In this document: piece by piece, positions 10,621 to 23,055 of the stretch
Numbering within the stretch: the first letter of the stretch is position 1
How the letters are laid out: each line of letters starts with the position of its first letter
NCBI RefSeq assembly: GCF_963855985.1
Contig: NC_087090.1
Coordinates: forward strand, 14,134,501 to 14,198,500
Source: Ostrinia nubilalis
Lineage: Eukaryota; Arthropoda; Insecta; Lepidoptera; Crambidae
Direction: 5' to 3'
Length of the DNA: 64,000 nucleotides
Notes under the pieces: generated by a model
What the model was told of the DNA's origin: nothing
The model's input: the letters and a program-made list of their open reading frames with translations, nothing else
The model's database searches: none
Program-made: the position numbers and the translations under genes

Positions 10621-13600
10621 TGTAGCAAGGATTCGCGTGGCTGTAAATATTTTTTTGAAACCTAATAGACATAAAAGTAATTTATTTTCTGCGAGATACC
10701 TTTAAAAAGCGCTTAGACACAGTCTAAAATTATTATTACAGTCGTACTAGCACCCTCGTTCATAATTTTACACTCCGAAATCGAGGAGACAATGGAAACG
10801 AAAATAAACTATATCCAAACTGCCACATAGTGTGCTCTGTGAGTGCTAGTTTCTATATTTCGAGTGAAGGTGCACGCCCACCGATCTGTGGCCAAGTAAG
10901 CGAACGATTTTGAGAAATTGATACCAGTTGGCGGCTAAGTAATTTTAGTCCCAAATGTGCGGTATCAAAGTTAAATGTCATTTATTACTAGGAAATTCGA
11001 CCCTACATTAGAACTGCTTGTAGAGAGAGTGACGTCACTTCGAATTAGATCAAGTCAAGCAAATTACAAAAAAAAAACCATTTGTAAAGTTATATAACTT
11101 TCCACTGCTTGATCTCACTTGAGGTGATAAAACATCACTAAATAGTGTTGTACTCTGATTGGTCTGAGAATGAATCAATTACATAAACTTTTTACGACTT
11201 TTACCCATCTAGGAATCTAATAAAATAAGTATTTGCCAATTCTAATAATATTACATGGGGAATGTTGTTTATTATGGCAATACCAAAGCCTACAGGCAAC
11301 AAATGTGATTATATTTTTTAACCTTTTCAAGGAGATGCTTCTGTGTACGTCTTCCCCATGTAATTTCCTCGTTTGAATTCCTATATCTATGTAGACAATC
11401 CTAAGAACATAATTTTAATGGTTCTAGACTAAATAACGGAATGAATTTAAATGTAAGATATTAAAGCAATAGCCTATATTGTAAGCTATACTACCTTGAC
11501 CATTATAGTGTATTCTAACGTGTTTGATACTTGACGTGTGTGCTTACTTGACTTTGACTTAGACTTTGAATTTTTGTAGAATAATATCGCTATTAATTAG
11601 CGCATGAGCACGGTGCACGCTCTTATGTCCATTGCAGACATTGGTTACATTGTTTAACCTAAAAGACAGTAAAAAAAAGCCATATTAAACATTGGAAATT
11701 GAGTGGACCATGTTCCTTACATTTTTGGATGAGACGCAGATATTTCTCCAGTTTGTTGACACATAATGTCGTCACAAGACATGAATAGAGTCAAATTATG
11801 GTGTAAGGATGGTGTTTGTCACCATTAAGCTCGTAGTCACAACCACTTAAGGTGCTTCTGATCTTCTGCACAACAATCACGAATTTACTAGGGAATTTTC
11901 GACCTGTCATTTACACATGTTATGTATGTAGGCACGTTTAGCGCAATTTGTTGAATAGTGAAGTGCCTCATCCGATGTACAGTCGGATTCAACAAAGATA
12001 GACAGATTTATAAAAGGTTTTTTTTGTCGTATCAGTAAGCAAACTTTTCTTGAAGTGATATTTTTGACATAATCTAAGTTAATGAAATACCAAATCACAC
12101 TGAATCCGACTGTACGTAATGTCCAAAGTAGTCAATGAAGTGTCTTAGTAAGATAGCTTTTGTCATTATAGTAACGAATTTGAACTGACGTCTATGAATT
12201 GAGGCAGAATGCCTCTTCTACGTCATAAGTTTTTATACATTTACTATAAGAGTATCTTCATGATAATTCATTCTTTGTGTCATTAAAATGAGTTAAATGG
12301 CTTAAAAACTTTTTTACTTGTTAAATGCCCATGATCTATTTGAGTGAGTGTTGAAACTTTTGATGAAAAGAACATTTTCTTTTTAAAAGTTAATCTTCAC
12401 CCAATGTAATTTTGGCATAGCATTAATTTTCTTGATGATTTGTATATGCCTTACTAAGGTATGAAAAATATTGTTATTCTACTTTAAATTTTGTCTATAA
12501 CCAATAAGGTAAATAAGTGACAAATTATTTAAAAAAAGTACTTGTCGTATCTTGTGTAGATTTTTTCTGCTTTTAAGATATGTCAGTAGTGTGATTTTTT
12601 ATAAAGTATCAATTATTATTACGCCAAGTCTGCAAAGTCATTAGTAGAAGAACCAATGGATTTAACTGAATGTGATTATTGTACCATAATTTTGGCTGTG
12701 CAATCCTGTAGAAAATTCGCAATGGTTCAAAATGTAGTATAAATAATAGTGAACCTTGATTAGTCACTTTTAGATTATTTTCTATTCTATTGATCAAATA
12801 AATATAGGTTAAAAATCCGTTTAAAATGTACGGTCAAATAGGTACCTACATACTCGTATTTGTTTCAGTAAAAAGATTTTTTAAAAGATGATAAAATTTT
12901 TTGGTTGTGTTTATTTTTCACATGTTAATAATAATAGTGAACTTTTTCACTTACTCGACGGCATAGAATACTTAATAAGTTATTTGATAAAATGATTTTC
13001 TTCTTTTCAATTTGTAATATCAATGAAAGTATAATGATTTTTCTATCTCAAACTTTGTAAATATTGATGATTATAATACTGTACGTAAATGTAAACATAT
13101 CCTGTCCTTTACCACCGATTTGCGGACATTATGTAATACTATAATACTCATATAATGTATTTTAGGATATTTTTTTCTTGTCACATTAATGTAGTCAATT
13201 CTAAGTTAGGGTCACAATACTTGTGTAAAATAAAAGGTAAGTCAAAGTTTTGTGTTTTTATGATTAAGATAAAATATTGTAATTAATTAAAGGAAAGCTT
13301 TATGATTTTTATTTGCTAATACATTATGATTTGTTATTGAATGAAACTTGATGCGAACAAAAAATGGCATTACTTTATAGATATTTAAAATTATGTGTCA
13401 ATATATTGCAATGTAAAATAGGTATTCTTAATAAACAAATGTATCCCACATATTTTTTGTAATATTCAATGTAATTAATTTTGAACAAATAAGATGTAAT
13501 TTTCTTTGTTTTGTGTTACCACAAGGTATAAATGTAGGATATAAAATTATTATATTTGTATGCATTTTGTAGTCGTTATCTATATCGTATTTAATGTATC

Positions 13601-14116
13601 TATCAACCTATAAATTGGCTTCTACACATTGTCGGTATTTTAACATCAGTTTATTCAAAATTGAACTTGCAATGGTCCTGTCAATATAAGAAAATATGTT
13701 ATTTTTCTGAGACTAAAACATCGTCTATGTATAGAAGCTATGAAGGAATGTGTATAATATAAGTTTAAGTATAAAAGAACTGAATGTCGGAATCGAGTCT
13801 TTGTCCTATTCAAAGATAATGTGCCAAAGACTATGGTTGAGGGATTTTCTTTTTAAAACACTGTGTATTGCACTGGTCTCTTAGAAGTAAGTATTATTTG
13901 GCAAAACCGTATCCTACACACGTGTTTATATGTAGATAAAATAAAACATATACATTTTCAAAATACATTTTGTTTCATTTGCTTTATTATAATTTTATCG
14001 ATCACAATTGATCACAATATCAGAGTCATATCGACACGACACGACGACGATTTTCTTCACGATAAACGCGACTTATGCTCCGTTTGGTATTTTTGTAGTT
14101 TTTTTTATACTGACGA
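10621..14116 (+). other. AT-rich non-coding stretch with long-3'-UTR character
   Basis: No supported gene occurs here; short ORFs are chance. The stretch is AT-rich with many TGTA motifs and AATAAA at about 13938-13943. Because it lies downstream of the candidate terminal exons on the same strand it could be their 3' UTR, but an intergenic origin is equally possible. One small transposon (about 11978-12114) sits inside. Confidence 0.3.
11978..12114. mobile_element. Tc1/mariner-type MITE, 137 bp including TA flanks
   Basis: TACAGTCGGATTCA at 11978-11991 is exactly mirrored by TGAATCCGACTGTA at 12101-12114. The TA-CAGT start is characteristic of Tc1/mariner elements with TA target duplication. 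No coding capacity. Confidence 0.75.
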
Positions 14117-14258
14117 CCGTATTCACAAACGATACTTGCTTATGTGAAGCAGCAAATCGAACGCACAGCGTTGATTAGAGCTATGTGATTGGTTCGTGTG
14201 TCACCCTGTGCGTCCACGCGCACTGTGAGACCTCAATAGTAATGTTTGTGAATACGGG
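14117..14258. mobile_element. MITE with CCGTATTCACAAAC ends, copy 1
   Basis: CCGTATTCACAAAC at 14117-14130 pairs with GTTTGTGAATACGG at 14244-14257. A second copy of the family in opposite orientation lies at about 31121-31238. A 94-codon ORF that overlaps it (13863-14147) is not a gene. Confidence 0.7.
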
Positions 14259-15829
14259 CGTGAATTTTGTACTGCCTAACTACTCGATGTACCTATTGTT
14301 GACGATACATATTGTACATGGCACCGCGCCTGACCGTGCCTTAAGTCATATTTTAATATCTTCCGAGTTCATTTCAACTCCATAATAGGCAATCATTTCA
14401 CCTCACGCAAATATTTGAATATCAATCGCCCTTTTAAACCAAGCGGCTAATATCTAGTTACAAAAAGGCGGTGTCCAAAATCTATTTAGGAAAAAGTTGC
14501 AAGTAACTGACGGGTATTATAGCGGGGTAATTACGTCCAATATTCCGGTGGGGCGTGCCGAGTACTAGAGGAGTCTAATCGGCAAGCGCTGACTAGCAAG
14601 TTTCGGGAACGCCTTTGACGCCGTTTGGGTGCGCTGGCGCCGGCCGTATGGTGTATGGTGGCTACTGAAAAAAGTTCCGTAGCTGCTATGATGGTCAGAC
14701 ATTTGGTGCGACAATGTATGGAAATAATTTCTTAGTAATAATAATAAGCCAATAGTCTAATAGTCTTTACACGTTGGCGTGAGCCAAAATTTTTACAAAT
14801 ACTTAGCAATACCTACCTACTCGATTTCTCAAAAACTGTTTGAGGAAGGGATTAACAGTTAGTTGCAATGAAGAATAATGGGTTTAGCACATGGTAGTTA
14901 TAACCATAATTTTGACTTAATTTAGAATAGCATGGTCAAATAGGCCTGATACAGTTAAAACTAATCAATTATGTAAGTACCTACTATAAATGTTGTTTTA
15001 AAAACTTTCTATAACGACGTTGATGCTGACTGATATAAGTTTTAATTAATTATTATAACTGAAAAAAAAATACAAACAATCCTGTTTACAAGGAATTCAA
15101 GTTTTTTATTTACTAACAAGTAGTAGGTTGATGTAACAAAATCCTATTAAAATGATGTGTTCGCATGAAATTAATATCCGATCAAGAAATCAATTCGTTG
15201 TAATTTCATTGACTCACAAAAAGAAGGAAACACCGGCATTGTTGAAAGAGCTCCCGAATAAAGCCGAATTCATTCACTATTAACCGTTGTCAGTCGAAAA
15301 AATGGTAGGGCCATTGTTAATTTTACGCCTACTAGCTTTCTACTTTTATTATTTACTTTTCGTAAAATCATCGCCCTTGTTTACAAGTAATTAATTAGAG
15401 GCTAACAAAGGAGGTTTGGGTATCGGGGCTCATTGGTTGCTTTCTTTTTTAATTGTCTATGCTTCGCATGACAGCGGCGTTTTTGGTTATGGAGGATATA
15501 CGTTTTGGCGGTAAATCGAGCGGAAAATTGGTAACTTTAGCACCCTCGTTTTGAGGGTTGATGGGTAAAGCAAAGGTGGAACTTAATGGAAATTAAAGCT
15601 TTGAAATAAGTTATGTTAAAATGAGGGTTGACTTTGATCGACACCTATTTATACGTCTTGTTCTTTACCCTTTTAGTTTAATTTATATAAAATTCCCGCG
15701 AACAGAGTACAGAAATGACTTATGTAGAGCGGAAAACTGCGGAAAAGCATTTACCTAGATCTATCAGATAAATTGCAACTTTTGGTTTCACAAGTTGCCG
15801 ATTCAGATGTTTTGCAATCGGATACCTCG
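14259..15829. other. Non-coding, with a GC-richer patch at about 14520-14700
   Basis: No gene is seen. 14520-14700 is noticeably richer in GC and CpG than its surroundings (for example GCGCTGGCGCCGGCCG near 14631) and could be a regulatory element or remnant exon; no frame is supported. The remainder is AT-rich. Confidence 0.3.
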
Positions 15830-15912
15830 TTCGTTCGTTTCAGCCAAATGACATCCACTGCTGGACAAAGGCTGGTCCGCGCTGCCCTCATCCAGGTTCT
15901 TGAAAATCATCT
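15830..15912 (-). mobile_element. RTE-like LINE 3'-end fragment
   Basis: On the minus strand this matches the end of the RTE-like ORF seen more fully at 57568-57849 (...DRSLW..., VQQWTSFG-stop with one change), running into an AACG-type simple tail. It is heavily truncated. Confidence 0.7.
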
Positions 15913-16618
15913 GATAGCTTTTGAATTCCAAATTATTTGCGATAGACAACAAAGACTGTCCACACAATTCCAAACAAAACTACGACTATCTTCATAATCC
16001 AGACATCCCACATCGATATTTGAATACAATTTGCAAGTGAAAGGTTGCAATAAAAGGACATCTTTGTTGGGCATTAAACTGATAAAGATAGTGCGAATAA
16101 ATGTCTGGACGCGGCCGATAGATGTCATAGATACGGGGACATTGGGCCTTTGTTGGCTCATTATAGCCTGGATGGAGTGAGGGTGACAATAAATTGAGAC
16201 CAATTATAAAAGGATTAAATACATAAGAGTACACTAAAAGTAATCAAAACTTCATTCTTCCTAAATTGAAGTTAGTAGACGCGCTATCCCCCAAAGAAAA
16301 CAAAAACTGCGCAGTCGTATTATGACTGTCGTAAGGGCCTAAGACTTCAAGTTACTTACTAGGTTTAAGCCCGTATTCTAATGCTACCAAACGTCGCTGA
16401 CTTATTGCATTTGATTGATTGAATGTCAACATTTAGGACATCTCAGGACTTTGGGCATACCTAAGTCTGAATAGAGTTTTAAGTGTCATTTCGTAGAACG
16501 AACCATCTCTCTCTCCCATAGGTAGTTAATACCTACCTACTCCTCGCTCCTTTTTTCCACTACTATCCACTGGATTGAAATTTAACAACATAGCAAATCC
16601 CAACTTCCTACTTTTGCA
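15913..16618. other. Non-coding spacer
   Basis: Minus-strand ORFs of 80 and 98 codons overlap here in different frames, are Cys/His-rich by chance and match nothing I know. I see no supported feature. Confidence 0.3.
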
Positions 16619-16705
16619 ATTTATTTATTTAAATACTTTATTGCACACACATAACAATGTTCAGTACAAAAAGGCGAGCTTAATGCCATAAGTCATTCTC
16701 TACCA
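16619..16705 (-). mobile_element. 3' tail of a non-LTR retroelement
   Basis: Read on the minus strand, an AGCTCGCCTTTTTGTACTG segment is followed by TGTGTGTGCAATAAAG and ends in an AAATAAATAAA-type tail. This is the general form of a lepidopteran LINE/SINE 3' end. Its body is not identifiable upstream. Confidence 0.5.
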
Positions 16706-17005
16706 GCTGATCTTGAGCAAAACAGAGATATTGAGTAGGCAGTAATTCTGACGATCCATTCAAAATCTATTCCTCTTAAACCCCAATTCATAGCCACCTC
16801 ACATGAAGTTGTAAGCCACCGACGCGCGCGCAACGCTCCCGTCGGGCCGTGGGCTGCGACAGGCACAATTGAATTAATAAACACTAACACTTTACTGCGC
16901 CACTTGTACACTGATCTACAAATTGCACAGTACAATGGTAGGATAATCTGCAAGGATGTAGCACTGGCAAAAGTTATGATATTATTGCACGTTTAGTTAG
17001 AGGAA

Positions 17006-17395
17006 CTATTCACACGTCTCGTTCCCACCGCTGCAACTCCCGTGCTGCCAGGATCTACAGTTTGACGGCCAATAAAAACCCAACCAGTGAAGGTCAATTG
17101 CACGTTTAGTTCGACTAGAATTTATCAAGGAACCTATGTTTGTGGAATTGCAGTTTGATTCGTCGGTAAAAGTGTAATGTAGACAATGTAATACTGTCCC
17201 TAAATAATTTGCCAATGAAACAATCACTAAATCGACTCTAATATGTCCAGACGGTGTAATATAGGTAGAGTCACTGGTTAAGTTCTTGATGAGGATTAAT
17301 ACAACTTGCACACTGCAAAGAATGAATCCTCTTTTAGGATCTGACTTCACTGTTTTGTATCCTGAATTCCTGAATGTCTTTAAATCATACTCCAT
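17006..17395 (-). CDS. Unrecognised 129-codon ORF with two hydrophobic segments
   Basis: The minus-strand ATG has a favourable context (AACATGG). The frame has two hydrophobic stretches, about residues 24-38 (CSVQVVLILI) and 54-75 (LVIVSLANYLGTVL), and one NST and one NLT sequon. The last third (Trp/Ser/Gly-rich) looks like read-through into non-coding DNA. A repeated AACTAAACGTGCAAT motif at both about 16988 and 17100 (minus strand) suggests an insertion or duplication interrupting an older frame; an open 86-codon frame follows at 16693-16953. A decayed membrane-protein exon, such as a chemoreceptor, is possible, but nothing diagnostic is visible. Confidence 0.2.
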   Translation of the reverse strand: MEYDLKTFRNSGYKTVKSDPKRGFILCSVQVVLILIKNLTSDSTYITPSGHIRVDLVIVSLANYLGTVLHCLHYTFTDESNCNSTNIGSLINSSRTKRAIDLHWLGFYWPSNCRSWQHGSCSGGNETCE

Positions 17396-18639
17396 GTTAT
17401 AAAAGACAAGTCAGTCCTTAGATCTGTTTTCTCACTCTCTATCCTGGGTGTCTATTGAATTGAAAGAGAATACCTTCTAAGAACTTATTTCATTATAAAA
17501 ATATCTGATGAGTTTATTACCCATTTGTAGAATCATTTTACTTATAAGCACTTAATTACTTTTTAAATATTTACAATTAAATACACTGTCAAAGATATTT
17601 ACGTGGGAGTGTAGTGTCAGTTAAGTAAATTATTACCTGCTTGAGACAGCAAAAGCAATTATATACTTTAAAGAAACGAATTTGTTAAAGGTTAAAGTTT
17701 AGATTGGGTACTTATGTCAGTAAGTTATGACTTCAGTGTTTCACTTAGCAGTAAATTAAATAAATTTACGATCAAATTAGACATCTTTTACACAGAAATA
17801 ATGAATTATTTATGTACTCTAGCTAAGATAGACGGATTAGTGTCTATAATTTATTACTTATGTATTTCTCGAATTTATATCATTCGTTTTAAAGGAAAAA
17901 CTTGCACATTGACTTTAGTAAGTAGTATTTTAACCAATACTTTATCATCATATTGAAAAAAGAATTACTTATTTAAAAGTGATTAAATAAATACCTAAAT
18001 AATTAATAAATACCTAGATAAAGAGGCCTTCAAAAATCAACACAGTTGAAATCACTTTAGGCTATCCTATATTAGCTTGCAAAATAGCAACTTATTCACT
18101 GTATAAAATGCCTCAGAATTTAATTAGAGCATAGGTATTGCCAAACCAGGATCTCACCCGAATCGATTCTGCTAGCTGATCAAAACCTAACCGCCACAAA
18201 ATCAGTTCCCGATTCTAGTAATAAACTTATCATAAAAATTAATCTACCAGACCCCAACCCATACTGTTCCTGTAACTCCAGTAGGTGTCGCTAGCGCGCT
18301 GCGCAGGAGTGGGCGCGGCGCCCGCTGCGCGACAGCGCTCAGCTCGTGTCAGTTGTTGGCTTATTTTAAAAACATTAGCATAACACGACACCTCTGGTGC
18401 GACATATTCAAAGGAGATCGTGTAAAATGTTTTTTTGAGGCTCTTAATTCTTTTTTGTTTTCGTGAGCGGCTGCAATTTAGAGCAATATTAAGTGAGAGC
18501 TTTAAGTTACCTACACTTTTTGTGTTATCGTGTTTTTATCATAAATTATGAAATAGTAACTGGGTCTTATTATAAATTCACTCTTCTTCATATTGTGTGG
18601 TTGTAAGAACCCACACAATAATGGAGTGTGGAGCTAAAT
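17396..18639. other. Non-coding; GC-rich patch with Inr-like sequence at about 18285-18355
   Basis: It is AT-rich apart from about 70 bp at 18285-18355 with CpG-rich sequence followed by GTGTCAGTTG, which resembles an arthropod initiator (TCAGT). I see no matching downstream element or coding frame. Confidence 0.25.
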
Positions 18640-18725
18640 AAGTGGGTAGAAGTTGGAAGAGCAGTCGCCCGGCAAGCGGAAGGTCGTGGGTTCAATTCCC
18701 ACCTTATGCAGTTCGATTTTTTCAA
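18640..18725 (+). mobile_element. tRNA-derived SINE fragment
   Basis: It contains a good B box (GGGTTCAATTCC at about 18696) preceded by a tRNA-like GGCAAGCGGAAGGTCGT arm and followed by a T-rich end. There is no complete cloverleaf, so it is not a functional tRNA. Confidence 0.5.
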
Positions 18726-19175
18726 GTTATTTATAATTTTCAAATTAGTTTAAGATGTAACTCTTAACGCTAAAAATTAAATAACTAAGTGGGTAATAAT
18801 AATTCTGTGAATGTGTCTGGTTCATCACCAAAAGTAGACTTAATTGAATATAAGAGCAGAGGGCTTCACCCGCCTTCGGGGGGCATTTTTTCCCTGAAGA
18901 ATAAAAGCCAAATTTTTGCAATACCTAACCATTAAATTTTCAATGGTTTAATTTCATGGTCCATTTTAGGGAAGAAGGGCAAAACAACAGAAGGGTCCAA
19001 TGGACCCGGTCCAAAGTTTTTCGCGATTTGGGTATTGAAAGTTCACCAATCCAAGTCCAATAGTATTGGCTTTTATATCTAGGTTTTCAGTGCCATTTTT
19101 ACCCGATTACGCCAGAAGGAGGAAAATTATTATAGGTGTGCGGATTTTTAATTTTCTTTATTAACCGTAAAACCT
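18726..19175. other. Non-coding spacer
   Basis: I see no gene. A GC-rich fragment near 18865-18895 (CACCCGCCTTCGGGGGGCA) may be a repeat remnant. Confidence 0.25.
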
Positions 19176-19252
19176 GTGTGTTGTGGAAATCATTGGGGGA
19201 GGCCTATGTTCAGCAGTGGACGTCCTATAACTGAAATGATGATGATGATGAA
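19176..19252 (+). mobile_element. RTE-like LINE 3' end with (ATG)n tail
   Basis: GGGGGAGGCCTATGTTCAGC, then AGTGGACGTCC, continues into a stop-like TGA and an ATGATGATGATGATG tail at about 19232-19250. The same 3' end, in the opposite orientation, is inserted at 57431-57487. Confidence 0.7.
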
Positions 19253-20330
19253 CCGTAAAACCTTACTACCTGTATTCCTGTTATTGACTTAACAGTTAAC
19301 ATAAACTTGTCGACGTCATAAACACTCGAGTTATGTGCTGTAACCAGCATTAGTCAATTTGCATCGCGCTGATTGTCCGAATGTTTGTTTTCGACTGATG
19401 TATGTGGCGCATAAATAACCGCGCCCCGGGCCATTCCAATTATGCGTCCGCGCACAATGTTAAGGGGTCAAGTTAAATGCGTTGGAATAAAGACTAAGTA
19501 GTATTAGGCATGGCTTTTTAACGATAATAAAAACGCCTATTGCCTATTGATTTCCTCGAGATTAACTATATAAAGGTGCTTTCTCTAATAGCTTTCATAG
19601 CTAAGATCTAGGTAGGTACCTTTTGTTGTTTTGCTGCTGAGTTTTAAACATTTAAAAAGAGGTTTAGGTTTTAATTTTATAAAGATACCTTGGGGACTGT
19701 CAGGGTATATAGGCCCTGAATATGTTAAAGGGTGATCAAGAAGGTAAAGAAAATATGGTATGATATTAAACACTACTTACATTATAATTGACCCCTAACA
19801 ACGATCATGGCAAATTCTATCAGTGAAGATAATATGTCACACAAGCATTTGTTAAAATTAAGTAGAGCTACATTTGATCATCAACCTCAAAAATTATGGT
19901 GGGCTTTAATCCTCTGGGTACTTCTTATTTTAATTCTGCTCCCCCTTAACTAGCATTTAGTCAAGGCGCCTTCTTAAGGAAAAAGTTGCATTTACAGTTA
20001 TACTTAACATAAATAAGTGGGCGGATTGTACTTTATTGATAAAGAAATTACAAGAATGAGGTGAACTAAGCTATTGCAATTTACTTCTAACATAGATTAA
20101 AAGGCTTTATAACTTCTTGACTTCAAATAAGTTTCATTATTATTACCTCCTTATACTTTCAACACTTAGGATAGTTGAGAATTAAGATGCTAGCGCTTTA
20201 TAAAATGTAGAGTAAGTACCTAATAGTATCTGATTCCGTAACTAAACTTGCAGCATTGTCCCTGTTCTCAAAGTGCTTTTGGGTGAAAATTAACTGGTCT
20301 CTACTTAGAGAAACAGTGCTTTCAGTTTTA
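19253..20330. other. Non-coding spacer
   Basis: It is AT-rich, with small minus-strand ORFs only. I see nothing supported. Confidence 0.25.
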
Positions 20331-20478
20331 GGTCCGATTCGACCAAACTTTTATCCGAGAATAAATCCTGGTATAACTGGCACATTGGCAGTTTCAGTAT
20401 GGGAAATATGTCAAAATGTCGAATGAACTGACGATTTATTCTGAGATTAATATTTACTCTAGTCCAATCCACCCTTAA
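20331..20478. mobile_element. Probable MITE with imperfect inverted ends
   Basis: The end reading GGTCCGATTCGACCAAAC... and CCGAGAATAAATC is mirrored imperfectly by GATTTATTCTGAG...TAGTCCAATCCACCC. The inner GAATAAATC/GATTTATTC match is exact; the target duplication is unclear. Confidence 0.45.
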
Positions 20479-22888
20479 CATCACAATAAGTAAGGAAGGT
20501 TATTAGGTATAAGGATCTAGCAACCCATTTACCGACATTAAAGATGTTCAACACGTTCTAAAACTACATTTAGGCGCCTAAGCACCGTAACGTGATTAAG
20601 CGTAGAGCAAACTCCTCGCCTCAACTAAAACTAAACGCTTTCTGTCACGAAGCGACGCGGGACTGATGCATTGACTAATTGATAGCCTGACTTATGAGTT
20701 CGACTAAAAAACTAAATTAACAAACAAAAAAACCGAAACTTATTAAACCCTTTTAGTATGCGGCCTGCTTCGACCTAATTGAGTTGAGGCAGAGGTTAAT
20801 TTCTTATATAGATAAATTATTGTTGTTTTATGCAAATGTTTTGAGGCCAGTTTGGGAATAATTAAATTCGTTCGTTCGCCCGCGGCCAGGATAGTCGGAA
20901 TACTGTTTGTAAATGTTTTATGTGATTAGGAAGTCGTGCGGGATTTATGCGTTGCTGTAAAAAGCGCTGTCGACACCTTATTTATTTCGTTTTACAGGGT
21001 TTTATAGGGTAGCGATAAGTAGGAAAACTTGACAAGGGACTTATCGCTGTATGAGAAAATTAGGTCAAACATACTACTGCCATTTATAAAAGACAAAATG
21101 GTCGCAAGTGTTTTCTGATGAGTAATTTATTAAAAAAATTTCTATTAACAAATTCATATAATTTTCTGGAAAAAACGCAATCTCAAAGAAAAAGGGAAAT
21201 TAGCGGCAGTCAATAAAAAGGCATTTTTGTTTTAGTTGAAGTACGAGTACCTACCTCAATTAAAGTACTTAGGCTGACGATTAAAAAAAATACGTATTAT
21301 TATTTTTTATACTGAATTTAAAAATTTATGTCGTAATTAAGTTCGATATTTTATCGTCAATCGGTAATTAGTTATTAATTAACCGACAATCAATAAATAG
21401 GAAATGATTTTGGTTGCCTTCGATTTATAATTGAGACTACGGAATAGATTGATTCATTTTTAGAAAGGTCTCAGTTAGTTACGAAAATGATACAAAACCT
21501 TGATGAGAACTTTCCAATAGCATCCACGACGAAAACTTTAAAAGCTCCATATATTTTTAAATCTCAAATTGAACGCCTCGTATTTGCATTCATAATGAAT
21601 TCATCTAATAATTTTAATCATAAAAATTAATCGTATTTCTAAATCTAATGCCGAATCGGCTTATGCCTTGCTTTTGATTATATTACAAATGACTCTAGTC
21701 GATTACAAAATGTTTGAGTTTACGTAAAAATTTGGATCTCAAATAAAATTCAATGGGTTTGTAACGTTAACGCGGTCGTTTAAGTCAGCGTAACTTACAG
21801 ACTTTTAAGGCACCGCTGTCAATAAATATGGACGTATCCCAGATACGTTATGTGAGATCCATTCGTGGTTAACAAGATCCACCAGAATTGGCCTAACTAT
21901 ATTTGTTTAAAAATAAACGTTGATAGAAACGTTCGAATTCCGTTAATTTACAAAAGTTCAAACAAATAACGAGCCGACGCTGGACCTTGTTAAAAACAAC
22001 GTTCCATTATAGTAATAAATATCCGTGTTTATGAGATTAATCATGTTTGAGATTTTAATAAAAATGATTATGAAAAACACTATGGCCGCGGCCGCGGGCT
22101 ATGGTCTTATACGAAAAAGCGGATGCATGTATTACAATCAAAGAATTTATACCCACGGGTTGAAAGCGCAAGCGCTGGGCCCCAATAAAATATGCGCGAG
22201 GATATAACGAGCCTCTCCATTTAACAATTAACTTAACAAACAAACGTAATATATTGAAGTTAAATTTCAATACTAAGATGGCGGCTGGCCGGACGGCCCT
22301 ATAACTTACTGATGACTTTGCCTTAACAGGCGACGTACGAAACATCATTTTTTAAGAGTTATTGTGTTTGCCGCGTTCGGCGTTATTTGTTTGGGATGAC
22401 TTAAATAACTTGGTGGCATTGAGTTTGTTAAATAATTTAACATTATCGTTGCCTAATTTACGAGTGAAGGATGTTGAGCATCAAGTATAATTGGCTGCAT
22501 TAATAACAGCGCTGTTAATTGAATGTATACTAATAAAAATACCGAATGATAAATTTATATGATCTCTAACTAGCTCTAATGCCAGGATAATAAAGCTGAT
22601 AGATATTCGTACGTTTGGAATTATAAAAAATACTTAATTATTTTTTGTAAATTAGAAAAACTGGAACAAATTATTGTACTTGTAGATACATTCGTATTCG
22701 GATCACCTGAAAAGTGTCCGTGTAAATTTGACCAGTAATAAAGAACCACACATAAAGAAGTTATATTATTTCCTTATTATTTGTTAATGAGGTAAAAGTA
22801 GAGCAGATTCAGGAGTGTGATTTTTAGTATCCATTTTTTTTTATTATTCAGTCCTAACATTTATTTTGGCAGCAATTTGCAGCATAAG
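20479..22888. other. Non-coding, with patches of possible conserved regulatory DNA
   Basis: There is no gene; ORFs of 60 and 97 codons at about 22025-22348 overlap on opposite strands. 22075-22345 is richer in GC, holds the palindrome GGCCGCGGCC and has complex, non-repetitive sequence unlike the surrounding AT-rich DNA. 21640-21870 and 20860-21000 are similar in character. I saw no repeat signature in them. Confidence 0.3.
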
Positions 22889-22889
22889 T

Positions 22890-23055
22890 AAATAGCTCGT
22901 CCCGCACTGCAGTTGGTGCAGATTTGAAAAAATTAGACGTTTTTAAGCGACATGATGTAATATTGGACCAAACAGCATCTTAGAAGAAATGGAATGGTGT
23001 CAAATATTGGCCCAAACATTTGGCATAAAGAGCTCGTCCCGCAATATAATTGGTG
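22890..23055 (+). repeat. Short direct repeat of an AGCTCGTCCCGCA motif
   Basis: AGCTCGTCCCGCA followed by TTGGTGC occurs at about 22892-22918 and again at about 23029-23056, about 138 bp apart. This suggests a duplicated segment or the remains of a terminal repeat. Confidence 0.4.
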
